From positions 19,094,901-19,158,900 of the forward strand of contig NC_080059.1 of NCBI RefSeq assembly GCF_026212465.1: 64,000 nucleotides of DNA, written 5' to 3'. The position numbers and the translations under genes are program-made. Positions 1 through 14,390 of this stretch are shown here, one piece after another. How positions within the stretch are numbered: the stretch's first letter is position 1; each line of letters begins with the position of its first letter. This DNA comes from Amaranthus tricolor. Lineage: Eukaryota > Streptophyta > Magnoliopsida > Caryophyllales > Amaranthaceae. The notes below the pieces were generated by a model. It had not been told where the DNA came from and searched no databases. It saw only the letters and a program-made list of their open reading frames with translations.

Positions 1-3000
1 TTTGTGTTTCAAGTTTCCAGCAAAACAACCAAGTTTGAGCTACTTTATACACGAAAGTGCCAAAAAAGCTTAAAACCCATTAAATCGCAACGTAACACGT
101 AATTTCTAGCATATGACTATTATTTTAAATTCTAACCACTTCAACACAATAATATATACCAAATAGTGTTGTGTGCCAAGTTTCGTGCAAAACAAACCAA
201 GTTTGAGCTACTTTATGCGCGAAAGTGCAAAAAAAGCTTAACAACGCATAAAATCGCAACTTAACACGTAATTTCTAGCATATGGCTATTATTTTAAATT
301 CTAATCACTCCACCAAATCGTGTTGTGTGCCAATTTTCGGGCAAAACAAACCATGTTTGAACTACTTTATGCGCGAAAGTGCCAAAAAAGATTAACAACC
401 CATAAAATCGCAACTTAACGCGTAATTTCTAGCATATGACTATTATTTTAAATTCTAATCACTCCAACACAATAATATATGTAACAAATAGTGTTGTGTG
501 CCAAGTTTCGTGCAAAACAAACCAAGTTTGAGCTACTTTATGCGCGAAAGTGCCAAAAAAGCTTAAAAACCCATTAAACCACAACTTAACACGTAATTTC
601 TAGAATATGACTATTATTTTAAATTCTAACCACTTCAACACAATAATATATGCCAAATAGTTTTGTATGCGAAGTTTCCTGCAAAACAAACCAAGTTTGA
701 GCTACTTTATGCACGAAAGTGCCAAAAAAGCATAAAAACCCATAAAATCGCAACTTAACACGTAATTTCGAGCATATGACTATTATTTTCAATTCTAACC
801 ACTTTAACACAGTAATATATACCAAATAGTGTTGTGTGCCAATTCTCGTGCAAAACAAACGAAGTTTAAACTACTTTAATTCGCGAAAGTGCTAAAAAAG
901 AATAAAAACCTATAAATCGCAACTTAACACGTAATTTCTAACATATGACTATTATTTTATATTATAACCACTTCAACACAATAAAATATACCAAATAATG
1001 TTGTGGCCCAAGTTTCGTGCAAAACAAACCAAGTTTGAGCTACTTTATGCGCGAAAGTGCCAAAAAAGCTTAAATACGCATAAAATCGCAACTTAACATG
1101 TATTTTCTAACATATGACTATAATTTTGAATTCTAACCACTTCAACACAATAATATATACCAAATAGTGTTGTGTGCCAACTTTCGTGCAAAATTAACCA
1201 AGTTTGACCTACTTTATGCGTCAAAGTGCCAAAAAAACTTTAAAACCCATAAAATCACAACTTAACACGTAATTTCTAGAATATGACTATTATTTTTATT
1301 TCTAACCACTTCAACACAATAATATATACCAAATAGTTTTGTGTTTCAAGTTTCCAGCAAAACAACCAAGTTTGAGCTACTTTATACACGAAAGTGCCAA
1401 AAAAGCTTAAAACCCATTAAATCGCAACTTAACACGTAATTTCTAGCATATGACTATTATTTTAAATTATAACCACTTCAACACAATAATATATACCAAA
1501 TAGTGTTGTGTGCCAAGTTTCGTGCAAAACAAACCAAGTTTGAGCTACTTTATGCGCGAAAGTGCAAAAAAAGCTTAACAACGCATAAAATCGCAACTTA
1601 ACACGTAATTTCTAGCATATGGCTATTATTTTAAATTCTAATCACTCCACCAAATCGTGTTGTGTGCCAATTTTCGTGCAAAACAAACCATGTTTGAACT
1701 ACTTTATGCGCGAAAGTGCCAAAAAAGATTAACAACCCATAAAATCGCAACTTAACGCGTAATTTCTAGCATATGACTATTATTTTAAATTCTAATCACT
1801 CCAACACAATAATATATGTAACAAATAGTGTTGTGTGCCAAGTTTCGTGCAAAACAAACTAAGTTTGAGCTACTTTATGCGCGAAAGTGCCAAAAAAGCT
1901 TTAAAACCCATTAAACCACAACTTAACAAGTAATTTCTAGAATATGACTATTATATTAAATTCTAACCACTTCAACACAATAATATATGCCAAATAGTTT
2001 TGTATGCGAAGTTTCCTGCAAAACAAACCAAGTTTGAGCTACTTTATGCACGAAAGTGCCAAAAAAGCATAAAAACCCATAAAATCGCAACTTAACACGT
2101 AATTTCGAGCATATGACTATTATTTTCAATTCTAACCACTTTAACACAGTAATATATACCAAATAGTGTTGTGTGCCAATTCTCGTGCAAAACAAACGAA
2201 GTTTAAACTACTTTAATTCGCGAAAGTGCTAAAAAAGAATAAAAACCTATAAATCGCAACTTAACACGTAATTTCTAACATATGACTATTATTTTATATT
2301 ATAACCACTTCAACACAATAAAATATACCAAATAATGTTGTGGCCCAAGTTTCGTGCAAAACAAACCAAGTTTGAGCTACTTTATGCGCGAAAGTGCCAA
2401 AAAAGCTTAAATACGCATAAAATCGCAACTTAACATGTATTTTCTAGCATATGACTATAATTTTGAATTCTAACCACTTCAACACAATAATATATACCAA
2501 ATAGTGTTGTGTGCCATGTTTCGTGCAAAATTAACCAAGTTTGACCTACTTTATGCGTGAAAGTGCCAAAAAAACTTTAAAACCCATAAAATCACAACTT
2601 AACACGTAATTTCTAGAATATGACTATTATTTTTATTTCTAACCACTTCAACACAATAATATATACCAAATAGTTTTGTGTTTCAAGTTTCCAGCAAAAC
2701 AACCAAGTTTGAGCTACTCTATACACGAAAGTGCCAAAAAAGCTTAAAACCCATTAAATCGCAACTTAACACGTAATTTCTAGCATATGACTATTATTTT
2801 AAATTCTAACCACTTCAACACAATAATATATACCAAATAGTGTTGTGTGCCAAGTTTCGTGCAAAACAAACCAAGTTTGAGCTACTTTATGCGCGAAAGT
2901 GCAAAAAAAGCTTAACAACGCATAAAATCGCAACTTAACACGTAATTTCTAGCATATGGCTATTATTTTAAATTCTAATCACTCCACCAAATCGTGTTGT

Positions 3001-6000
3001 GTGCCAATTTTCGGGCAAAACAAACCATGTTTGAACTACTTTATGCGCGAAAGTGCCAAAAAAGATTAACAACCCATAAAATCGCAACTTAACGCGTAAT
3101 TTCTAGCATATGACTATTATTTTAAATTCTAATCACTCCAACACAATAATATATGTAACAAATAGTGTTGTGTGCCAAGTTTCGTGCAAAACAAACCAAG
3201 TTTGAGCTACTTTATGCGCGAAAGTGCCAAAAAAGCTTAAAAACCCATTAAACCACAACTTAACACGTAATTTCTAGAATATGACTATTATTTTAAATTC
3301 TAACCACTTCAACACAATAATATATGCCAAATAGTTTTGTATGCGAAGTTTCCTGCAAAACAAACCAAGTTTGAGCTACTTTATGCACGAAAGTGCCAAA
3401 AAAGCATAAAAACCCATAAAATCGCAACTTAACACGTAATTTCGAGCATATGACTATTATTTTCAATTCTAACCACTTTAACACAGTAATATATACCAAA
3501 TAGTGTTGTGTGCCAATTCTCGTGCAAAACAAACGAAGTTTAAACTACTTTAATTCGCGAAAGTGCTAAAAAAGAATAAAAACCTATAAATCGCAACTTA
3601 ACACGTAATTTCTAACATATGACTATTATTTTATATTATAACCACTTCAACACAATAAAATATACCAAATAATGTTGTGGCCCAAGTTTCGTGCAAAACA
3701 AACCAAGTTTGAGCTACTTTATGCGCGAAAGTGCCAAAAAAGCTTAAATACGCATAAAATCGCAACTTAACATGTATTTTCTAGCATATGACTATAATTT
3801 TGAATTCTAACCACTTCAACACAATAATATATACCAAATAGTGTTGTGTGCCAAGTTTCGTGCAAAATTAAGCAAGTTTGACGTACTTTATGCGCGAAAG
3901 TGCCAAAAAAACTTTAAAACCCATAAAATCACAACTTAACACGTAATTTCTAGAATATGACTATTATTTTTATTTCTAACCACTTCAACACAATAATATA
4001 TACCAAAAAGTTTTGTGTTTCAAGTTTTCAGCAAAACAAACAAGTTTGAGATACTTTATACACGAAAGTGCCAAAAAAGCTTAAAAACCCATTAAATCGC
4101 AACTTAACACGTAATTTCTAGCATATGACTATTATTTTAAATTCTAACCACTTTAACACAGTAATATATACCAAATAGTGTTGTGTGCCAATTCTCGTGC
4201 AAAACAAACGAAGTTTAAACTACTTTAATTCGCGAAAGTGCTAAAAAAGAATAAAAACCTATAAATCGCAACTTAACACGTAATTTCTAACATATGACTA
4301 TTATTTTATATTATAACCACTTCAACACAATAAAATATACCAAATAATGTTGTGGCCCAAGTTTCGTGCAAAACAAACCAAGTTTGAGCTACTTTATGCG
4401 CGAAAGTGCCAAAAAAGCTTAAATACGCATAAAATCGCAACTTAACATGTATTTTCTAACATATGACTATAATTTTGAATTCTAACCACTTCAACACAAT
4501 AATATATACCAAATAGTGTTGTGTGCCAACTTTCGTGCAAAATTAACCAAGTTTGACCTACTTTATGCGTCAAAGTGCCAAAAAAACTTTAAAACCCATA
4601 AAATCACAACTTAACACGTAATTTCTAGAATATGACTATTATTTTTATTTCTAACCACTTCAACACAATAATATATACCAAATAGTTTTGTGTTTCAAGT
4701 TTCCAGCAAAACAACCAAGTTTGAGCTACTTTATACACGAAAGTGCCAAAAAAGCTTAAAACCCATTAAATCGCAACTTAACACGTAATTTCTAGCATAT
4801 GACTATTATTTTAAATTCTAACCACTTCAACACAATAATATATACCAAATAGTGTTGTGTGCCAAGTTTCGTGCAAAACAAACCAAGTTTGAGCTACTTT
4901 ATGCGCGAAAGTGCAAAAAAAGCTTAACAACGCATAAAATCGCAACTTAACACGTAATTTCTAGCATATGGCTATTATTTTAAATTCTAATCACTCCACC
5001 AAATCGTGTTGTGTGCCAATTTTCGTGCAAAACAAACCATGTTTGAACTACTTTATGCGCGAAAGTGCCAAAAAAGATTAACAACCCATAAAATCGCAAC
5101 TTAACGCGTAATTTCTAGCATATGACTATTATTTTAAATTCTAATCACTCCAACACAATAATATATGTAACAAATAGTGTTGTGTGCCAAGTTTCGTGCA
5201 AAACAAACTAAGTTTGAGCTACTTTATGCGCGAAAGTGCCAAAAAAGCTTTAAAACCCATTAAACCACAACTTAACAAGTAATTTCTAGAATATGACTAT
5301 TATTTTAAATTCTAACCACTTCAACACAATAATATATGCCAAATAGTTTTGTATGCGAAGTTTCCTGCAAAACAAACCAAGTTTGAGCTACTTTATGCAC
5401 GAAAGTGCCAAAAAAGCATAAAAACCCATAAAATCGCAACTTAACACGTAATTTCGAGCATATGACTATTATTTTCAATTCTAACCACTTTAACACAGTA
5501 ATATATACCAAATAGTGTTGTGTGCCAATTCTCGTGCAAAACAAACGAAGTTTAAACTACTTTAATTCGCGAAAGTGCTAAAAAAGAATAAAAACCTATA
5601 AATCGCAACTTAACACGTAATTTCTAACATATGACTATTATATTATATTATAACCACTTCAACACAATAAAATATACCAAATAATGTTGTGGCCCAAGTT
5701 TCGTGCAAAACAAACCAAGTTTGAGCTACTTTATGCGCGAAAGTGCCAAAAAAGCTTAAATACGCATAAAATCGCAACTTAACATGTATTTTCTAGCATA
5801 TGACTATAATTTTGAATTCTAACCACTTCAACACAATAATATATACCAAATAGTGTTGTGTGCCATGTTTCGTGCAAAATTAACCAAGTTTGACCTACTT
5901 TATGCGTGAAAGTGCCAAAAAAACTTTAAAACCCATAAAATCACAACTTAACACGTAATTTCTAGAATATGACTATTATTTTTATTTCTAACCACTTCAA

Positions 6001-9000
6001 CACAATAATATATACCAAAAAGTTTTGTGTTTCAAGTTTCCAGCAAAACAACCAAGTTTGAGCTACTTTATACACGAAAGTGCCAAAAAAGCTTAAAACC
6101 CATTAAATCGCAACTTAACACGTAATTTCTAGCATATGACTATTATTTTAAATTCTAACCACTTCAACACAATAATATATACCAAATAGTGTTGTGTGCC
6201 AAGTTTCGTGCAAAACAAACCAAGTTTGAGCTACTTTATGCGCGAAAGTGCAAAAAAAGCTTAACAACGCATAAAATCGCAACTTAACACGTAATTTCTA
6301 GCATATGGCTATTATTTTAAATTCTAATCACTCCACCAAATCGTGTTGTGTGCCAATTTTCGGGCAAAACAAACCATGTTTGAACTACTTTATGCGCGAA
6401 AGTGCCAAAAAAGATTAACAACCCATAAAATCGCAACTTAACGCGTAATTTCTAGCATATGACTATTATTTTAAATTCTAATCACTCCAACACAATAATA
6501 TATGTAACAAAGAGTGTTGTGTGCCAAGTTTCGTGCAAAACAAACCAAGTTTGAGCTACTTTATGCGCGAAAGTGCCAAAAAAGCTTAAAAACCCATTAA
6601 AACACAACTTAACACGTAATTTCTAGAATATGACTATTATTTTAAATTCTAACCACTTCAACACAATAATATATGCCAAATAGTTTTGTATGCGAAGTTT
6701 CCTGCAAAACAAACCAAGTTTGAGCTACTTTATGCACGAAAGTGCCAAAAAAGCATAAAAACCCATAAAATCGCAACTTAACACGTAATTTCGAGCATAT
6801 GACTATTATTTTCAATTCTAACCACTTTAACACAGTAATATATACCAAATAGTGTTGTGTGCCAATTCTCGTGCAAAACAAACGAAGTTTAAACTACTTT
6901 AATTCGCGAAAGTGCTAAAAAAGAATAAAAACCTATAAATCGCAACTTAACACGTAATTTCTAACATATGACTATTATTTTATATTATAACCACTTCAAC
7001 ACAATAAAATATACCAAATAATGTTGTGGCCCAAGTTTCGTGCAAAACAAACCAAGTTTGAGCTACTTTATGCGCGAAAGTGCCAAAAAAGCTTAAATAC
7101 GCATAAAATCGCAACTTAACATGTATTTTCTAGCATATGACTATAATTTTGAATTCTAACCACTTCAACACAATAATATATACCAAATAGTGTTGTGTGC
7201 CATGTTTCGTGCAAAATTAACCAAGTTTGACCTACTTTATGCGTGAAAGTGCCAAAAAAACTTTAAAACCCATAAAATCACAACTTAACACGTAATTTCT
7301 AGAATATGACTATTATTTTTATTTCTAACCACTTCAACACAATAATATATACCAAATAGTTTTGTGTTTCAAGTTTCCAGCAAAACAACCAAGTTTGAGC
7401 TACTTTATACACGAAAGTGCCAAAAAAGCTTAAAACCCATTAAATCGCAACTTAACACGTAATTTCTAGCATATGACTATTATTTTAAATTCTAACCACT
7501 TCAACACAATAATATATACCAAATAGTGTTGTGTGCCAAGTTTCGTGCAAAACAAACCAAGTTTGAGCTACTTTATGCGCGAAAGTGCAAAAAAAGCTTA
7601 ACAACGCATAAAATCGCAACTTAACACGTAATTTCTAGCATATGGCTATTATTTTAAATTCTAATCACTCCACCAAATCGTGTTGTGTGCCAATTTTCGG
7701 GCAAAACAAACCATGTTTGAACTACTTTATGCGCGAAAGTGCCAAAAAAGATTAACAACCCATAAAATCGCAACTTAACGCGTAATTTCTAGCATATGAC
7801 TATTATTTTAAATTCTAATCACTCCAACACAATAATATATGTAACAAATAGTGTTGTGTGCCAAGTTTCGTGCAAAACAAACCAAGTTTGAGCTACTTTA
7901 TGCGCGAAAGTGCCAAAAAAGCTTAAAAACCCATTAAACCACAACTTAACACGTAATTTCTAGAATATGACTATTATTTTAAATTCTAACCACTTCAACA
8001 CAATAATATATGCCAAATAGTTTTGTATGCGAAGTTTCCTGCAAAACAAACCAAGTTTGAGCTACTTTATGCACGAAAGTGCCAAAAAACCATAAAAACC
8101 CATAAAATCGCAACTTAACACGTAATTTCGAGCATATGACTATTATTTTCAATTCTAACCACTTTAACACAGTAATATATACCAAATAGTGTTGTGTGCC
8201 AATTCTCGTGCAAAACAAACGAAGTTTAAACTACTTTAATTCGCGAAAGTGCTAAAAAAGAATAAAAACCTATAAATCGCAACTTAACACGTAATTTCTA
8301 ACATATGACTATTATTTTATATTATAACCACTTCAACACAATAAAATATACCAAATAATGTTGTGGCCCAAGTTTCGTGCAAAACAAACCAAGTTTGAGC
8401 TACTTTATGCGCGAAAGTGCCAAAAAAGCTTAAATACGCATAAAATCGCAACTTAACATGTATTTTCTAACATATGACTATAATTTTGAATTCTAACCAC
8501 TTCAACACAATAATATATACCAAATAGTGTTGTGTGCCAACTTTCGTGCAAAATTAACCAAGTTTGACCTACTTTATGCGTCAAAGTGCCAAAAAAACTT
8601 TAAAACCCATAAAATCACAACTTAACACGTAATTTCTAGAATATGACTATTATTTTTATTTCTAACCACTTCAACACAATAATATATACCAAATAGTTTT
8701 GTGTTTCAAGTTTCCAGCAAAACAACCAAGTTTGAGCTACTTTATACACGAAAGTGCCAAAAAAGCTTAAAACCCATTAAATCGCAACTTAACACGTAAT
8801 TTCTAGCATATGACTATTATTTTAAATTCTAACCACTTCAACACAATAATATATACCAAATAGTGTTGTGTGCCAAGTTTCGTGCAAAACAAACCAAGTT
8901 TGAGCTACTTTATGCGCGAAAGTGCAAAAAAAGCTTAACAACGCATAAAATCGCAACTTAACACGTAATTTCTAGCATATGGCTATTATTTTAAATTCTA

Positions 9001-11340
9001 ATCACTCCACCAAATCGTGTTGTGTGCCAATTTTCGTGCAAAACAAACCATGTTTGAACTACTTTATGCGCGAAAGTGCCAAAAAAGATTAACAACCCAT
9101 AAAATCGCAACTTAACGCGTAATTTCTAGCATATGACTATTATTTTAAATTCTAATCACTCCAACACAATAATATATGTAACAAATAGTGTTGTGTGCCA
9201 AGTTTCGTGCAAAACAAACTAAGTTTGAGCTACTTTATGCGCGAAAGTGCCAAAAAAGCTTTAAAACCCATTAAACCACAACTTAACAAGTAATTTCTAG
9301 AATATGACTATTATTTTAAATTCTAACCACTTCAACACAATAATATATGCCAAATAGTTTTGTATGCGAAGTTTCCTGCAAAACAAACCAAGTTTGAGCT
9401 ACTTTATGCACGAAAGTGCCAAAAAAGCATAAAAACCCATAAAATCGCAACTTAACACGTAATTTCGAGCATATGACTATTATTTTCAATTCTAACCACT
9501 TTAACACAGTAATATATACCAAATAGTGTTGTGTGCCAATTCTCGTGCAAAACAAACGAAGTTTAAACTACTTTAATTCGCGAAAGTGCTAAAAAAGAAT
9601 AAAAACCTATAAATCGCAACTTAACACGTAATTTCTAACATATGACTATTATTTTATATTATAACCACTTCAACACAATAAAATATACCAAATAATGTTG
9701 TGGCCCAAGTTTCGTGCAAAACAAACCAAGTTTGAGCTACTTTATGCGCGAAAGTGCCAAAAAAGCTTAAATACGCATAAAATCGCAACTTAACATGTAT
9801 TTTCTAGCATATGACTATAATTTTGAATTCTAACCACTTCAACACAATAATATATACCAAATAGTGTTGTGTGCCATGTTTCGTGCAAAATTAACCAAGT
9901 TTGACCTACTTTATGCGTGAAAGTGCCAAAAAAACTTTAAAACCCATAAAATCACAACTTAACACGTAATTTCTAGAATATGACTATTATTTTTATTTCT
10001 AACCACTTCAACACAATAATATATACCAAATAGTTTTGTGTTTCAAGTTTCCAGCAAAACAACCAAGTTTGAGCTACTTTATACACGAAAGTGCCAAAAA
10101 AGCTTAAAACCCATTAAATCGCAACTTAACACGTAATTTCTAGCATATGACTATTATTTTAAATTCTAACCACTTCAACACAATAATATATACCAAATAG
10201 TGTTGTGTGCCAAGTTTCGTGCAAAACAAACCAAGTTTGAGCTACTTTATGCGCGAAAGTGCAAAAAAAGCTTAACAACGCATAAAATCGCAACTTAACA
10301 CGTAATTTCTAGCATATGGCTATTATTTTAAATTCTAATCACTCCACCAAATCGTGTTGTGTGCCAATTTTCGGGCAAAACAAACCATGTTTGAACTACT
10401 TTATGCGCGAAAGTGCCAAAAAAGATTAACAACCCATAAAATCGCAACTTAACGCGTAATTTCTAGCATATGACTATTATTTTAAATTCTAATCACTCCA
10501 ACACAATAATATATGTAACAAATAGTGTTGTGTGCCAAGTTTCGTGCAAAACAAACCAAGTTTGAGCTACTTTATGCGCGAAAGTGCCAAAAAAGCTTAA
10601 AAACCCATTAAACCACAACTTAACACGTAATTTCTAGAATATGACTATTATTTTAAATTCTAACCACTTCAACACAATAATATATGCCAAATAGTTTTGT
10701 ATGCGAAGTTTCCTGCAAAACAAACCAAGTTTGAGCTACTTTATGCACGAAAGTGCCAAAAAAGCATAAAAACCCATAAAATCGCAACTTAACACGTAAT
10801 TTCGAGCATATGACTATTATTTTCAATTCTAACCACTTTAACACAGTAATATATACCAAATAGTGTTGTGTGCCAATTCTCGTGCAAAACAAACGAAGTT
10901 TAAACTACTTTAATTCGCGAAAGTGCTAAAAAAGAATAAAAACCTATAAATCGCAACTTAACACGTAATTTCTAACATATGACTATTATTTTATATTATA
11001 ACCACTTCAACACAATAAAATATACCAAATAATGTTGTGGCCCAAGTTTCGTGCAAAACAAACCAAGTTTGAGCTACTTTATGCGCGAAAGTGCCAAAAA
11101 AGCTTAAATACGCATAAAATCGCAACTTAACATGTATTTTCTAGCATATGACTATAATTTTGAATTCTAACCACTTCAACACAATAATATATACCAAATA
11201 GTGTTGTGTGCCAAGTTTCGTGCAAAATTAAGCAAGTTTGACGTACTTTATGCGCGAAAGTGCCAAAAAAACTTTAAAACCCATAAAATCACAACTTAAC
11301 ACGTAATTTCTAGAATATGACTATTATTTTTATTTCTAAC
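1..11340. repeat. Higher-order repeat domain: 8-monomer, 1337-bp unit
   Basis: Identical landmarks recur exactly 1337 bp apart. One diagnostic segment starts at 619, 1956 and 3293, then at 5305, 6642, 7979, 9316 and 10653. 1337 bp equals eight monomers averaging 167.1 bp. Monomers inside a unit differ visibly from each other, while the same monomer in successive units is nearly identical, which defines a higher-order repeat. The only break in the period is between 3293 and 5305 (2012 bp, i.e. 2 x 1337 minus 662). The period is lost after 10653, where the next landmark is only 1013 bp away, at 11666. Confidence 0.93.
4135..4165. repeat. Recombination junction inside the higher-order repeat (four monomers missing)
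   Basis: Up to about 4147 the sequence follows the HOR position that lies just before the gtgttgtgtgccaagtttcg monomer. It then switches inside the shared text aaattctaaccactt to a monomer normally met 662 bp later (cttta variant, cagtaatatata). The reading stays in monomer register, as expected for unequal exchange between out-of-phase monomers. Confidence 0.75.
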
Positions 11341-14300
11341 CACTTCAACACAATAATATATACCAAAAAGTTTTGTGTTTCAACTTTTCAGCAAAACAAA
11401 CAAGTTTGAGATACTTTATACACGAAAGTGCCAAAAAAGCTTAAAAACCCATTAAATCGAAACTTAACACGTAATTTCTAGCATATGACTATTATTTTAA
11501 ATTCTAACCACTTCAACACAATAATGTATACCAAATAGTGTTGTGTGCCAAGTTTCGTGCAAAACAAACCAAGTTTGAGCTACTTTATGCGCGAAAGTGC
11601 CAAAAAAGCTTAAAAACCCATTAAACCACAACTTAACACGTAATTTCTAGAATATCACTATTATTTTAATTTCTAACCACTTCAACACAATAATATATGC
11701 CAAATAGTTTTGTATGCGAAGTTTCCTGCAAAACAAACCAAGTTTGAGCTACTTTATGCACGAAAGTGCCAAAAAAGCATAAAAACCCATAAAATCGCAA
11801 CTTAACACGTAATTTCGAGCATATGACTATTATTTTCAATTCTAACCACTTCAACACAGTAATATATACCAAATAGTGTTGTGTGCCAATTCTCGTGCAT
11901 AACAAACGAACTTTAAACTACTCTAATTCGCGAAGGTGCTAAAAAAGAATAAAAACCTATAAATCGCAACTTAACACGTAATTTCTAACATATGACTATT
12001 ATTTTATATTATAACCACTTCAACACAATAAAATATACCAAATAATGTTGTGGCCCAAGTTTCGTGCAAAACAAACCAAGTTTGAGCTATTTTATGCGCG
12101 AAAGTGCTAAAAAAGCTTGAATACGCATAAAATCGCAACTTAACATGTATTTTCTAGCATATGACTATAATTTTGAATTCTAACCACTTCAACACAATAA
12201 TATATACCAAATAGTGTTGTGTGCCATGTTTCGTGCAAAATTAACCAAGTTTGACCTACTTTATGTGCGAAAGTGCCAAAAAAACTTAAAAACCCATAAA
12301 ATCACAACTTAAAACGTAATTTCTAGAATATGACTATTATTTTTATTTCTAACCACTTCAACACAATAATATATACCAAATAGTTTTGTGTTTCAAGTTT
12401 TCAGCAAAACAACCAAGTTTGAGCTACTTTATACACGAAAGTGCCAAAAAAGCTTAAAAACCCATTAAATCCCAACTTAACACGTAATTTCTAGCATATG
12501 ACTATTATTTTAAATTCTAACCACTTCAACACAATAATGTATACCAAATAGTGTTGTGTGCCAAGTTTTGTGCAAAACAAACCAAGTTTGAGCTACTTTA
12601 TGCGCGAAAGTGCAAAAAAAGCTTAACAACGCATAAAATCGCAACTTAACATGTATTTTCTAGCATATGACTATAATTTTGAATTCTAACCACTTCAACA
12701 CAATAATATATACCAAATATTGTTGTGTGCCAAGTTTCGTGCAAAATTACCCAAGTTTGACCTACTTTATGCGCGAAAGTGCCAATAAAACTTTAAAACC
12801 CATAGAATCACAACTTAACACGTAATTTCTAGAATATGAATATTATTTTTATTTCTAACCACTTCAACACAATAATATATACCAAAAAGTTTTGTGTTTC
12901 AAGTTTTCAGCAAAACAAACAAGTTTGAGATACTTTATACACGAAAGTGCCAAAAAAGCTTAAAAACCCATTAAATCGCAACTTAACACGTAATTTCTAG
13001 CATATGACTATTATTTTAAATTCTAACCACTTCAACACAATAATGTATACCAAATAGTGTTGTGTGCCAAGTTTCTTGCAAAACAAACCAAGTTTGAGCT
13101 ACTTTATGCGCGAAAGTGCCAAAAAAGCTTAAAAACCCATTAAACCACAACTTAACACGTAATTTCTAGAATATGACTATTATTTTAATTTCTAACCACT
13201 TCAACACAATAATATATGCCAAATAGTTTTGTATGCGAAGTTTCCTGCAAAACAAACCAAGTTTGAGCTACTTTATGCACGAAAGTGCCAAAAAAGCATA
13301 AAAACCCATAAAATCGCAACTTAACACGTAATTTCGAGCATATGACTATTATTTTCAATTCTAACCACTTCAACACAGTAATATATACCAAATAGTGTTG
13401 TGTGCCAATTCTCGTGCATAACAAACGAAGTTTAAACTACTCTAATTCGCGAAAGTGCTAAAAAAGAATAAAAACCTATAAATCGCAACTTAACACGTAA
13501 TTTCTAACATATGACTATTATTTTATAATATAACCACTTCAACACAATAAAATATACCAAATAATGTTGTGGCCCAACTTTCGTGCAAAACAAACCAAGT
13601 TTGAGCTATTTTATGCGCGAAAGTGCTAAAAAAGCTTAAATACGCATAAAATCGCAACTTAACATGTATTTTCTAGCATATGACTTTAATTTTGAATTCT
13701 AACCACTTCAACACAATAATATATACCAAATAGTGTTGTGCGCCATGTTTCGTGCAAAATTAACCAAGTTTGACCTACTTTATGTGCAAAAGTGCCAAAA
13801 AAACTTAAAAACCCATAAAATCACAACTTAAAACGTAATTTCTAGAATATGACTATTATTTTTATTTCTAACCACTTCAACACAATAATATATACCAAAT
13901 AGTTTTGTGTTTCACGTTTTCAGCAAAACAACCAAGTTTGAGCTACTTTATACACGAAAGTGCCAAAAAAGCTTAAAAACCCATTAAATCGCAACTTAAC
14001 ACGTAATTTCTAGCATATGACTATTATTTTAAATTCTAACCACTTCAACACAATAATATATACCAAATAGTGTTGTATGCCAAGTTTCCTGCAAAACAAA
14101 CCAAGTTTAAGCAACTTTATGTGCGAAAGTGCCAAAAAAGCTTAAAAACCCATAAAATCGCAACTTAACACGTAATTTCCAGCATATGACTATTATTTTC
14201 AATTCTAATCACTTCAACACAATAATATATACCAAATAGTGTTGTGTGCTAAGTTTCGTGCAAAACAAACCAAGTTTGAGCTACTTTATGCGCGAAATTG

Positions 14301-14390
14301 CCAAAAAAGCTAAAAAAACCTATAAAATCGCAACTTAATACATAATTTCTAGCATATGACTATTATTTTCTATAAAAACAACTTCAATAC
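11340..14390. repeat. Two tandem copies of a 1519-bp, ~9-monomer block
   Basis: The diagnostic segment starting at 11666 recurs at 13185, 1519 bp later. Both copies share variants absent from the 1337-bp domain, such as gtgcataacaaacg in place of gtgcaaaacaaacg near 11898 and 13417. The block is derived from the same HOR but has a different monomer count, and the two copies have diverged more than the 1337-bp units have. It is a transition zone between homogenised and diverged satellite. Confidence 0.75.

Noticed and set aside
619..858. A 79-codon minus-strand open frame repeated nine or more times across 1-13.4 kb
   Set aside because: It is a by-product of the satellite HOR: it occurs once per 1337-bp unit, spans monomer boundaries and has repeat-like residues (the same phrase QTWFVLQETSHTK recurring). 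No codon-level constraint is seen.
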